A DNA stretch of 64,000 bases from Acinetobacter sp. CS-2 (GTDB lineage: Bacteria > Pseudomonadota > Gammaproteobacteria > Pseudomonadales > Moraxellaceae), in assembly GCF_016599715.1 (NCBI RefSeq), contig NZ_CP067019.1, positions 2,418,001-2,482,000 on the forward strand, in the 5' to 3' direction. The translations under genes and the position numbers were made by a program. Under the pieces are notes generated by a model. It did not search any database, was not told the origin of the DNA, and saw nothing but the letters and a program-made list of their open reading frames with translations. Shown one piece after another: positions 1-9,044 of the stretch (position 1 is the first letter of the stretch; each line of letters opens with the position of its first letter).

Positions 1-795
1 ATAATTCCAAATAGAGGAGTCCTGCAAGGCACTAAGACCTTTTTGTGTGAGATTTTTATTGGCTATAAACTTCTCATTCTCAAGTATCCCGTATCGTTTG
101 AGAATATCTAGCTGATTCAAATCAAAAACCCCTAGGTACTCAATTTTTTCTCTAATCTCACTTGATGAATACTCAGGTAAAATATGCACCAGTAACAAAA
201 CGGTATAATCTAGTTGATTCAGCGTATAGGTATTAACAGCCTCAATAACAGGAACTTCATCTGACTTGGTACCACAATGATCAAGAAACCAAGTCAACCA
301 CGCTTTCACTTGATTCGCCGCATCAAGTAGGTTCACTGACCATAGAGGTAAAGTTGTCACCGCAAAGACACCACTATTCGAATGTCTTCGTATATAACGG
401 GTATGAACTAAATCACCTATATGATGTTGTGCTGGCTCATAACTACCACGATATCCACTTAATGCCTGTAATATTTCTGATTGCAATATTTGAAACTCAA
501 AGGCATCATGTTCACAGATCGCATGTTCACTATATTCAAGCGTCCAATCTAATCCCAAAGTCGTTTGCTTACAGAGTTCCATCAACTGTTCATGAGGTTC
601 AAGTATCAAGAGTGCACAGCCTGCCTGTTGAGACCAATCTACATAAAAATGAATATTGTCTATATTCAGCTCTTTCGCACTAACGAGTAATACCCCAGAT
701 AGAGGTAATACCTGACCTGCAATTTCAGGCTTGATCAACCGTTTTAAAATACGGCCTTTGCTCACACCTGATAAATATTCAGAGAGAAAAATCAA
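1..795 (-). CDS. Unknown protein of the methylation-linked operon, 3' part off the left edge
   Basis: An open frame runs from a TTG at 795 off the window, giving about 265 residues without a stop. A GGGGGA purine run lies just ahead of the TTG, and the gap to the stop of the ATPase gene is 14 bases, so the two are probably translated together. The translation starts IFLSEYLSGVSKGRILKRL and later contains DLVHTRYIRRHSN. I do not recognise the family: there is no Walker motif, methylase motif or nuclease signature in the visible part, and no membrane segment. Its place as the next gene after a large ATPase in an operon with two methylases suggests a partner in the same system, but that is inference. 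The start is uncertain because the frame is open slightly further upstream without an ATG. Confidence 0.6.
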   Translation of the reverse strand, partial: MIFLSEYLSGVSKGRILKRLIKPEIAGQVLPLSGVLLVSAKELNIDNIHFYVDWSQQAGCALLILEPHEQLMELCKQTTLGLDWTLEYSEHAICEHDAFEFQILQSEILQALSGYRGSYEPAQHHIGDLVHTRYIRRHSNSGVFAVTTLPLWSVNLLDAANQVKAWLTWFLDHCGTKSDEVPVIEAVNTYTLNQLDYTVLLLVHILPEYSSSEIREKIEYLGVFDLNQLDILKRYGILENEKFIANKNLTQKGLSALQDSSIWNY

Positions 796-809
796 AGCCT
801 TCCCCCTGA

Positions 810-3800
810 CTAATACGCAAAAGATAATTTAATTTTTAAGATCCCAGCTTCAACTAATTTTTGCTGTTGCTCTACGCTCAATGGAATCTGCTCTTGATTG
901 TTTGAAATAGCATCATGTGCTTTTTTCCAAGTTGGTAAATCAAGCCCTAAAGGGTTTAGAACTTCCTCTGCTTGTGTAGCCCACTGCTTCAATTTTTCGT
1001 TACATGCTTTTTCTAAATCTTTGAGACTAAGTGCACCTAGCTCATTTTCATCTATAAAGTTTTGATGATTTACTTGCCCCACAAACAATGGCTTTAAGCT
1101 TGGAAATTCCTGCCGCAACAAATTAATTTTTTCATTTTTATAAGTTGTACAGTGATTTTCAATTACTAACAATTTACTTGCAACAGAAGAGTTTAATTGC
1201 TGCCGAACAGTATTGTAAAAGCGATCAGCTATACCTTCCAAAGAAGAAAAATCCCCTTTTTGCATTTGTTCTCGATATTTTTCACGGTACTTATCTACAT
1301 CCTCCTCTATATAACTCAGACTTTCTTCCAAAATTGAAATACGGTCTTCAATTTCTTCTAGATTCTCTAAGTCAGAAGAGAACTGGGCTAATGCCTCAGC
1401 ACCAGACAACTTAACTGTCAATTCTTGAACTTTAGAGCGATGCTTTTCTAAGTTTGAAATAATAGTTTCATGTAGCTCCAAACATTTATTGTAGTTCGGA
1501 ACTATATAACCAGTCGAAATATGACCAATATCCTTTGGAATATTCGTATAAACATCTAGTCCAACTTCATCCGCAAGCTCTAATAGTTTCTTATCCGCTT
1601 CAACAAAATTCATTGTCCGCAGTGCATGGATAAAGGTATCACTACTTGCTTGAATTTGTTTTTTCGCTGTTTCACTAGGATTCTCATTATTTAAAACAGC
1701 ATCAACAATATTACCAATAGTATTTAGACACTTCTTAAAAATTAATACCGAACAATCATGATGCGCTTGAGCATCTGCTTCCATGATGTCAATCAGCGCC
1801 ATACTGCGCACTTTGATTTTATAACAAGCGGCTTGTACTTTTTCTGCATAAAGCGTTGCTTGTTGTACTCTTTCATAAAGAGACAACTGCCGATCAGCAA
1901 TATCTAAAGTATTTACATCTCTTAATGCTGTCTTTTGTAGATATAGTGGTTTGACTTTTTCAACCAAAGAAAGGATTTCCGTCCTTTGCTTTAAAAGTGG
2001 TTTAATTTTAAGAACATCATCTTTAGAAACGATACGCTCTAATGACTCGGTTGCAACTTTGAGTTGCCCAAATAAATTTTTCGCTTGGCTTAAGCGATCT
2101 TTTGCCTCTACCGTTTGAACCCCTAAGGTTGTACTGTTTAGCGGTGCAAAATGATGTTGAATTTGATCATAACCATAGGTCGTTGCAAGTATCTCTATTT
2201 GCTTTGCATAGCTATCTTCTGCCTTACCCTCAAACCATAATTGTGCCTCTTCAATCATGTTTGCAAGCTTTACTACTGGATATGTCTTCCAAATAGCTTT
2301 ATGTGCTGTCGGGTCCTGAATCTCGATTAAATGTAATTGATTACACCACCACATCCAGTCATCAAAAACATGTTTACTGGTGTTTTTTGTAAATCCGACA
2401 TAACCAAAATACCAGGCTTGTTCTGCTTTTTCTAAGCTCCACGTGTTCTCAGCTTTATCTAAGCTGGCAAGGTTGGCAAAAAAGATAGGGATATCTGCCA
2501 CACTCAGTTGCGGTGTATCTAAATTCAAGAACAAGCCAGCATGTTCATGTTTCTGATAACCTTTCGCCTCATAGGCTAACGGTACTTTAAGTTTATTTAA
2601 AACATTCTCAACTTCTTTAACATCGACATCCTTGAAGGATGCCGAAAGAATAGCAGTACGTTCTTTCTGCTCTATGGCCAATTGATACCATGCTTTGAAT
2701 AGAATACTACGCTCTTCTTCTGATAACTTTCCATCTATGCGTAATGGCCAAGCAATTTGACCTTTACTATTCAGATGCTGTCGCCAATTTAAAATAGCCT
2801 GTTGAACATTGTCCGCAATACCTTTTAATTTGTTTTTAAACTTTTTAATAAAACTGTCTAAATTCAAGTTAATCTTGTATTTTTTACATACTTCTAGATC
2901 TAGACCAATACGTTCCAACTGGTCCACTTCGGTTGGATTTATATAATGCAGCAGTATTGCATCCCGCAATGTGTCCTCGGCATCTAAACGAATGTATTGC
3001 TCATACAGATTTACGGAGGCCGTTAAAGCCAAAATAGGCGTACGCCCAAACTGTCTACAATATTCTGCTGAAAACTCATGAAGTGCATCAAGTTCTTGAC
3101 GATTGCTTGACCAAGCGAATAATGCTTTCCCTTTATGATGCAACTTCAATGAATCTAAGGTAATCAAACCATTGCTTGGTTCGGTCAAAATTACCAGACC
3201 ATTCGCCTTACTATTTGCTGAGGTTGGATAAATAGATTGATTATAAGACCAATTCACATCCAACAAACGAATAAGACCTGTCACACGTGTTGCAAGCTTT
3301 AATAAAGGTTGCTGACTACTTTTTTGCTGCAACTCATCCAAGGCTTTTTCTAGCCCATCACTCATACTCGGCTCTTTAAAAATTAAAGAGTTTTGCTGAG
3401 CACTTTTATAACGAATATCTAAATTCATCAGCATCGAGATGCTTGGGCCAATATGTGTTGCTTCCTCTTCCGGAAGTTCCAAAGATTGACCGACAATACT
3501 TTGCCACAAAGCATCTGCTGCAAATTCAACAGCAGGATGATCGTAAAGTAGATTTAATAAATACTTAAATTCGATTTTCGATAAAGGAATCAAGAAAGCT
3601 TGTTTGCCTTCATGATTCTGCTCTCGGATAGAGAATGTTTTTAAGTTATCCAGTAATGTCTCTAAACTTAAAACTTGCTCAACAGCAGGATATAACCATT
3701 CATCGTTCTTTTCACGAACGAACTTTGCCTGTTCTAATGCTTTACGACAATCTAAACGATCTAAGTAAATCAGCTTATATCGTGCTGCCACAGGTTCTTG

Positions 3801-5087
3801 ATGTTCATTCTTTAATGCAAATATTGCATCTGCATTTTTCATTTCAGCAAGCGGTAGTGGCAATTGACCATATAACAATGTTTGGCATTGTTTCAGAAGT
3901 TCTTGGTCACGGGATTGTATCCCTTTAATCGCTCCGTTATCGAGTACATGTTTTTCCACACGTCCAGAGCCCTCTAAAACAGCATTAAATAATTCACCGA
4001 TATCTGCAACGTCTTTATTGGCTTGTCTATATTGCTCTAATACAGCATCAATATTCGCCATGATGACATTAAACCAACCAAAGTTAGCTGCACTCATCGC
4101 ATAAGCTGCTTCAACCAATCCTATTGGATAGTCGTAGGTGAGTTTCTTTTGCTCTTTAAGTTTTTCAACGTAGTCGGACACATCAGCAAATGCGTTGTGT
4201 TCAAGCTCGACTAATTCAAAGCGTCGAGCAACTGACTGAATCTCTCGAAGTTGTTGCCCCAACAGCGGTGAGCATAAAGCAACATAACGTAACCATGGCA
4301 GTTTACGGCGGGGATCTTCTTCTTTAATTGCCTTACCAATGAGGCGAATCGCTTGCCCATCTAAACGCTGATTATTGTCATCTTCCAAACCAAATGAAGC
4401 TGCTTCAGCAACGGTTTCTAATTCATCTAATACAATTAAAATATATTGGATACCAAATGTTTTAATATATTCATAAGCTTGCTGAACCAAACCTACAACT
4501 AGATTCACCTCTTCATAAAGTGTTTCTTCAGAATGCTTTTTATCAAGTTGTAATATCTCAGCTAACTTTTGTGAAGAAAAGCCAATTGGTTTTAAACGCT
4601 GATAGGCCTGACTCGCAATTGCGCTTTGAATGGAATGATCAAATTCTTGGGTGGCAAGTGGGAGTAAAGCTTTATACAAGCCATAAGCAAACCAGTTATC
4701 TGAGTTTTGATAATCTGATGCCACCTGTGAATAGCGAATATATAACGCTAAATATTCATCACGTTTAGCTTGATCAAACAGTGTTTGGTCCTGTAATTGA
4801 CCTTTTTCATCACGTACAAACCAACCTTTCGATGATTCGTTAATTTGTGCAATCAGTTCATGACCTAGGCGAGATTTACCACGCCCCCATTCTGCTTCTA
4901 CAGCAAATACATGAGCAAACTGCTCTTCGTTATGATCGACCGTCTGAATAAAGGTTTTAAAGCGTTTAAAGAACCGACTTTGACCAACCAATGGATCACG
5001 CGGTGGATAATCAGACACACCCGTTGCAGCCCAACGATGTTGCTGTACCAAATTTGTGATCATGTCGTTATCAAGTTCTAAACGCAT
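810..5087 (-). CDS. Large P-loop ATPase with C-terminal coiled coil (defence-system type)
   Basis: This 1425-residue protein has a Walker A motif AEWGRGKS at residues 65-72 and a Walker B motif ILIVLDE at about 216-222, so an N-terminal NTPase domain is clear. The first 60 residues include DPLVGQSRFFKRF, like the N-terminal lead of AAA-type ATPases. The middle is not recognised. The last third is rich in Glu, Lys and Leu, with heptad-like stretches near residues 1215-1290, predicting coiled coil. The ATG is preceded by GAGGG seven bases away. Size and layout recall the large ATPases of BREX (BrxC) and related phage-defence operons, and the neighbours (HsdM, HsdS) agree, but I see no sequence proof of BrxC homology. 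It likely acts in the cytoplasm, using ATP to couple methylation-based self recognition to an effector. That role is inferred. Confidence 0.75.
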   Translation of the reverse strand: MRLELDNDMITNLVQQHRWAATGVSDYPPRDPLVGQSRFFKRFKTFIQTVDHNEEQFAHVFAVEAEWGRGKSRLGHELIAQINESSKGWFVRDEKGQLQDQTLFDQAKRDEYLALYIRYSQVASDYQNSDNWFAYGLYKALLPLATQEFDHSIQSAIASQAYQRLKPIGFSSQKLAEILQLDKKHSEETLYEEVNLVVGLVQQAYEYIKTFGIQYILIVLDELETVAEAASFGLEDDNNQRLDGQAIRLIGKAIKEEDPRRKLPWLRYVALCSPLLGQQLREIQSVARRFELVELEHNAFADVSDYVEKLKEQKKLTYDYPIGLVEAAYAMSAANFGWFNVIMANIDAVLEQYRQANKDVADIGELFNAVLEGSGRVEKHVLDNGAIKGIQSRDQELLKQCQTLLYGQLPLPLAEMKNADAIFALKNEHQEPVAARYKLIYLDRLDCRKALEQAKFVREKNDEWLYPAVEQVLSLETLLDNLKTFSIREQNHEGKQAFLIPLSKIEFKYLLNLLYDHPAVEFAADALWQSIVGQSLELPEEEATHIGPSISMLMNLDIRYKSAQQNSLIFKEPSMSDGLEKALDELQQKSSQQPLLKLATRVTGLIRLLDVNWSYNQSIYPTSANSKANGLVILTEPSNGLITLDSLKLHHKGKALFAWSSNRQELDALHEFSAEYCRQFGRTPILALTASVNLYEQYIRLDAEDTLRDAILLHYINPTEVDQLERIGLDLEVCKKYKINLNLDSFIKKFKNKLKGIADNVQQAILNWRQHLNSKGQIAWPLRIDGKLSEEERSILFKAWYQLAIEQKERTAILSASFKDVDVKEVENVLNKLKVPLAYEAKGYQKHEHAGLFLNLDTPQLSVADIPIFFANLASLDKAENTWSLEKAEQAWYFGYVGFTKNTSKHVFDDWMWWCNQLHLIEIQDPTAHKAIWKTYPVVKLANMIEEAQLWFEGKAEDSYAKQIEILATTYGYDQIQHHFAPLNSTTLGVQTVEAKDRLSQAKNLFGQLKVATESLERIVSKDDVLKIKPLLKQRTEILSLVEKVKPLYLQKTALRDVNTLDIADRQLSLYERVQQATLYAEKVQAACYKIKVRSMALIDIMEADAQAHHDCSVLIFKKCLNTIGNIVDAVLNNENPSETAKKQIQASSDTFIHALRTMNFVEADKKLLELADEVGLDVYTNIPKDIGHISTGYIVPNYNKCLELHETIISNLEKHRSKVQELTVKLSGAEALAQFSSDLENLEEIEDRISILEESLSYIEEDVDKYREKYREQMQKGDFSSLEGIADRFYNTVRQQLNSSVASKLLVIENHCTTYKNEKINLLRQEFPSLKPLFVGQVNHQNFIDENELGALSLKDLEKACNEKLKQWATQAEEVLNPLGLDLPTWKKAHDAISNNQEQIPLSVEQQQKLVEAGILKIKLSFAY

Positions 5088-5134
5088 GTTTTTTCCCTCA
5101 GAACAATTTCTTTTTAAATGTCTTTAAATACGGT

Positions 5135-6307
5135 TTAATTTTTTGAAAGTAAGTAGTTTTGGCGTAGTTCGAGCACACTGTCTTTAATGACTTGTTGTAT
5201 GTATTTGCTTTTACGGCCAAAAATTGGTGATAACGGTAATCTGTAGCAAGCATCACTAAATATAGGATGACTACTAAATTGCCCTAGCTCCCCCATGCCC
5301 CCATCCCGATATTGCCATAGCTGGAGTTCAAGTGCTTCTTTAATCAACCCTGCTAAAGTTTGCGCTAAATCGTGTGATGTTGGGCAATATGGATAACATG
5401 TTATGCCCACTGTCGTTAAAACTTTCAATATCACATCAGCTAAGGTGCCAACGATAACTTCATCACCTTCTTCACCAATCGCAACGACTTTGACATCACT
5501 TGCTGCATAATGGCTCTGACCTTGCGGCAAGCACAAGTTAAATCCTGCACCATGTTCTACTGCCCAAGCATCTTGGGTATAAACGATTAAAGCCAATAAC
5601 ATCAGCCATGGATTAGCATTTAAAGTATCAAGATACGCTTCACTTTGCCGTGCTGTGATTTGTAGTGCCCAACGATGGCGTGAATAGCCTTGATATTGAG
5701 GTAATACAATAAGTCTTCCTGCCGACCAATTTGTTTCAAAGGCTTTATGCGTTTGATCCATTTCATACAGCACTTGCTCGTCTTTAGGCGTAGCTTGTAA
5801 GTCGTAGGCAAATTTAAGAATTCTCAGCAGAATTGGTAGGGCTAAGTTTTCATGTAATTCACAGCCGAGTAGCTCTCGTTCGAGTTTTGCCAATGGCGTT
5901 GCTTCGAGTTGCGTTGTGGCATCCGTATAGTGAAGTAGCCATTCACTCGCCTCTCCTAATGCTTGGATACGTTGTATGACCACCATCGGGTCCTGCATAT
6001 GTTGTGCTTCTTTACAACGTGCAATGGCTAGATTAATCCAATATTTTCTAATATTTGGATTTAATGCCAGTAAAATCAAATGCCATTCATTCAGCTCCTT
6101 CAATGCCGAATGAATTTGGATCAATTTTGGGGTTAGTGCATAAGCTGAGATGTTTTCGCCATCAAACATCGGCTGCAATAACTGCACAAGCTCAGGGAGA
6201 AGTAAGTCTTTTTGACTTACCTCGATAGCTGTTTGTTGCCATAGATACTTTTGTGCATGTATGGCTTGTTGTGCTTGGGTGAAAATACTAGAAATAAGTG
6301 ATGTCAT
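5135..6307 (-). CDS. Unknown 390-residue protein of the methylation-linked operon
   Basis: A cytoplasmic-looking protein with no signal peptide or membrane segment and no motif I recognise. It is rich in Leu and Gln and probably mostly helical in the N-terminal half; the centre contains SAGRLIVLPQYQGYSRHRW and the C-terminal part ends in a basic stretch. It starts eight bases after the hsdS stop with a GTAGGTGAAAC leader, and the ATPase gene starts 47 bases after its end, so it is in one operon with both. Because it always sits between the specificity subunit and the ATPase here, it may be an adaptor between the methylase complex and the ATPase. That is inference only; I do not assign a function. 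Confidence 0.65.
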   Translation of the reverse strand: MTSLISSIFTQAQQAIHAQKYLWQQTAIEVSQKDLLLPELVQLLQPMFDGENISAYALTPKLIQIHSALKELNEWHLILLALNPNIRKYWINLAIARCKEAQHMQDPMVVIQRIQALGEASEWLLHYTDATTQLEATPLAKLERELLGCELHENLALPILLRILKFAYDLQATPKDEQVLYEMDQTHKAFETNWSAGRLIVLPQYQGYSRHRWALQITARQSEAYLDTLNANPWLMLLALIVYTQDAWAVEHGAGFNLCLPQGQSHYAASDVKVVAIGEEGDEVIVGTLADVILKVLTTVGITCYPYCPTSHDLAQTLAGLIKEALELQLWQYRDGGMGELGQFSSHPIFSDACYRLPLSPIFGRKSKYIQQVIKDSVLELRQNYLLSKN

Positions 6308-6314
6308 GTTTCAC

Positions 6315-7389
6315 CTACTCAAACTCTTTTGCTTGTTCTAGCAGTTCATAAAACTCATCTAAATCTGCAAAGAGTGGTTTACTACCAGCAACAGCATAAC
6401 CATCTTCGGTCATTTTACTTAAGATGGCACGATCTAAACTATTATCACCCTGCTCTAAAGCATTTTGAGCTTGGATCAATTCATCTTCTGTAATTGATCC
6501 ATTAATTAATCCTTCTACGAGAAATTTTGAAATAGAAAGCAAAATTTTTGAGAACCACTGACTTCTATGGTGAACTCTAACTAACTCACCAACAACCTCT
6601 TGACTCTCAATTAAAGGAATAATTAATTGTGCAATCCACTCCTGGGTAATATGAGGTTGGGCGACGCCTGTAGCGAAACTTTCCACTTGTGTATTAACAA
6701 TTTGATGATTAAGCACAAAGTCAAGATAATAAGGATTTAATCGTAAATGTTTTTTTATTCTGAGGCGTGCAATAGTAGAACCTGCGGCCAAATCGTTATT
6801 TAATTCAGGAATAACAACTGCTTTACCAATTGTGCCATCTTTCGAAAATGCAATATCTCCTTTTTCAAGATGGATTTGTGGTTGCTCAATAAATTTCTCT
6901 CTATCTATTGAAACTAATTTTTCAAAATCAATAACACCATTATTGAATTCAACACCTCTCAACAACCAAGGTCCAGATTTTCTATAAAATTCTGTTGTTA
7001 ATCCTTTCCATCCGACCATTGCAGAAATTTCAACCAACTCATTTAAAGGAGCTGTTTTGAAAGATGATTTTTTGATATGCCTTAATATAGCTAATCGCTG
7101 AGGTGAATTATATTTTAAATCTAAACGATTCTCTAATTCGTCTGGTTTTAATTTACCAATTTTACTAACATTTAAAATTTCAGAAGACCAGTGAATTGAG
7201 TCAATAAATATATTTTCAGCTTTAGAAATATAAGATTTGGCAAATAATCTTAATATTTCAGCCTGAGAAACTTTATCACCAATATATTTTTTTATATTGA
7301 TAGAAAAATTTGGTATCAAATAATTTAATATAGAGTTTTCATCATTATAAGAAATCCCTGTATTTGCAATATGTCTACTTTTTTGTTTC
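6315..7389 (-). pseudogene. hsdS: hsdS, C-terminal part (split by ISAba1-type element)
   Basis: This is the second part of a type I specificity subunit. The first residues (LKQKSRHIANTGIS) complete the central conserved region, followed by a second target-recognition domain containing LNELVEISAMVGWKG, DIAFSKDGTIGKAVV and a tail with FATGVAQPHITQEWIAQL, the classic repeat found after each HsdS recognition domain. Removing the insertion and one copy of its 9-bp duplication joins this part in frame to the N-terminal part at 8588-9042, giving 1539 bases and a 512-residue protein, a normal HsdS size. A TTG at 7391 could start a 358-residue fragment with only one recognition domain, so partial function cannot be excluded. 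HsdS sets the DNA sequence methylated by HsdM. Confidence 0.85.
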
Positions 7390-7416
7390 AAAAAGAACCT
7401 CTGTACACGACAAATT

Positions 7417-7953
7417 TCATAGGATCCTTGTCCTATCAGGCTTTTTCTTTCTTAAAATTGCTAGCACTTTCTTAAATTCTTCTTTTTTTCCAAAACCAAT
7501 CAAACGTAGAATAGCCATTTGAACATAGTCCAAACCGTAGCGAAATAAACTTACTGAAAGTCGTCCATGCTTCTTTATTTTTATCGCTTTTTTCCGATCA
7601 TGTTGCCATTCACCTGTTAAATAGCACCAACAGAAACCGATAGCTAGCACTGCTATCAATTTCTTGACTCGTCTAGGGTCTGTTAAACGAGTATTTTCAA
7701 GATTGAATCCACGTCCTTTGAGACAACTAAATAACGTTTCGATTTCCCAGCGTAATGCATAATCACGAATAGCAGAAGCATTAAACATAGGAGAAACAAC
7801 AAGTAAAAGCTCTCCATCTTCTAATCGTAGCGCACTAATATACAGTTTCACTCGACCAACCCAAATACGTCGTTTACGACATTCAGTTTGACCAACTTGA
7901 AGATGACGAAATAAATCACTAATTTTATGATTCTTGGCTAAGTGATTGGTCAC
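7417..7953 (-). CDS. ISAba1-type transposase, second frame (orfB)
   Basis: This 178-residue frame is the C-terminal half of an IS4-family DDE transposase. It contains ALRWEIETLFSCLKGRGFNLE, the Y/R-x-E-containing region that carries the catalytic glutamate, and ends in a basic tail. The first frame stops just after a run of seven A residues (minus strand GTTAAAAAAAC). Slipping back one base on that run joins the frames as RVKKNFIVTNHL, which is the continuous sequence expected for the ISAba1 transposase. The GTG overlap start is therefore probably not used by itself; the functional product should be the fused protein from 8510 to 7417. Confidence 0.88.
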   Translation of the reverse strand: MTNHLAKNHKISDLFRHLQVGQTECRKRRIWVGRVKLYISALRLEDGELLLVVSPMFNASAIRDYALRWEIETLFSCLKGRGFNLENTRLTDPRRVKKLIAVLAIGFCWCYLTGEWQHDRKKAIKIKKHGRLSVSLFRYGLDYVQMAILRLIGFGKKEEFKKVLAILRKKKPDRTRIL

Positions 7954-8510
7954 AATAAAGTTTTTTTAACACGTATACAGAAGTTAATGTCATTTTCAAT
8001 TAACCATGTAAACCATTTCTCACCGATAAATTCTCTGTCTGCAAACACATTCACAATACGATCTTTACCAAAAATGGAGATAAAGCGTTGAATCAAAGCA
8101 ATACGCTCTTTTGTATCTGAATTTCCACGTTTATTGAGCAATGTCCAAACAATAGGTATCGCTATTCCACGATAGACGATGGCTAACATCAAGATATTAA
8201 TATCTCGTTTTCCCCATTTCCAATTAGTTCTATCCAAAGTTAATTGGACTTTATCGAATGAAAATATATTGAAAATTAACTGAGAAATTTGACGATAATC
8301 GAAATACTGATCTGCAAAGAAGCGTTGTATACGTCGATAAAATGATTGTGGTAAGCACTTGATGGGTAAGGCTTTAGATGCAGAAGAAAGATTACATGTC
8401 TGTTTTACAATTAATGCAAGCATAATCAGTGTAAAACATTTTGCATGTGACTTGTTCCACTTTAGATATTTGTTTAAGATGAGATGTAACTCATTGAAAT
8501 GTGTCATCAT
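7950..8510 (-). CDS. ISAba1-type transposase, first frame (orfA)
   Basis: A 186-residue N-terminal half of an IS4-family transposase starting at either of two adjacent ATG codons (8510 or 8507). It contains FDKVQLTLDRTNWKWGKRD, which holds the first catalytic Asp (LDRT), and VNVFADREFIGEKW with the second Asp (ADREF), so the first two acids of the DDE triad are present. The third lies in the following frame, reached by a -1 slip on seven A residues. Together the frames give about 360 residues, usual for ISAba1. The transposase catalyses cut-and-paste movement of the element. Confidence 0.88.
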   Translation of the reverse strand: MMTHFNELHLILNKYLKWNKSHAKCFTLIMLALIVKQTCNLSSASKALPIKCLPQSFYRRIQRFFADQYFDYRQISQLIFNIFSFDKVQLTLDRTNWKWGKRDINILMLAIVYRGIAIPIVWTLLNKRGNSDTKERIALIQRFISIFGKDRIVNVFADREFIGEKWFTWLIENDINFCIRVKKTLL

Positions 8511-8518
8511 ATTCGTCG

Positions 8519-8546
8519 TCAGAAAACAAGTATTATGCCATTATTT
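8519..8546 (+). promoter_or_regulatory. Outward promoter of the ISAba1-type element
   Basis: TCAGAA at 8519-8524 and TTATTT at 8541-8546 are separated by exactly 16 bases. This matches the known outward promoter of ISAba1 (TTAGAA, 16 bases, TTATTT) with one change in the -35 box. It points out of the element to the right, antisense to the N-terminal part of hsdS and to hsdM. Confidence 0.7.
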
Positions 8547-8587
8547 CAATGAGTTATCTTTTTTTGTCGTGTACAAAGAAAAAGAAC

Positions 8588-9042
8588 TTAGTTTGTGAAT
8601 AAGCAATAAAAAATCGTCCATCTAAATCTTTATTTTTGAAAGATAAACGATAACAGCTTCCATTATAAAGATAACCATTTTCACATTCTGAAACTCTAGC
8701 TACACCTTCAGGACCATCAATACATGCTCCCTTAATTAAAATAAGAATATCACCTGTTTTAGCTATTGCTCGGCTATCTTTGTAATACTTAGGGACAAAA
8801 ACACCTATTTCTTGGATATATCCATAACTTAAATCACCACCTCTAATCAAAGGCAAGCCATTATCAAGATATTCATCTGATTTCGGTAAAGCTCCGTAGC
8901 CTGACTTTTTTATATCAATTAAACTATTTAGACTTACAGACCCAAAATTATTCAAAATTAATTCATTATCTATAAAATCTTGTTTATAGAAATCAGCATC
9001 TAAACGATTTCCCAAAAATTCAGGCTTAATAATATTAATCAT
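8588..9042 (-). pseudogene. hsdS: hsdS, N-terminal part (split by ISAba1-type element)
   Basis: The ATG lies two bases after the hsdM stop with GAGGT ahead of it, showing translational coupling to HsdM. The fragment encodes most of the first target-recognition domain: LDADFYKQDFIDNE at the start, then VSLNSLIDIKKSGYGALP, LPLIRGGDLSYGYI and TGDILILIKGACIDGPEGVA, all typical of HsdS recognition domains. The frame then runs into the insertion. In the ancestor it continued in frame into 7389-6315. On its own this fragment has one incomplete recognition domain and lacks the coiled-coil spacers, so it should not form a working S subunit. Confidence 0.88.
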
Positions 9043-9044
9043 TA

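Larger units (their letters stand above)
7399..8578 (-). mobile_element. ISAba1-type insertion sequence (IS4 family), 1180 bp
   Basis: The ends are CTCTGTACACGACAAA at 7399-7414 and its near-perfect inverse at 8563-8578 (CTTTGTACACGACAAA read inward). A perfect 9-bp target duplication AAAAAGAAC flanks it (7390-7398 and 8579-8587). The 1180-bp length, 16-bp ends, 9-bp duplication and two-frame transposase all fit ISAba1, an IS4-family element of the IS10 group known from Acinetobacter; protein identity to the reference was judged from memory, so isoform status is open. It splits hsdS. The exact duplication says it arrived by ordinary transposition and has not been rearranged since. Confidence 0.93.
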
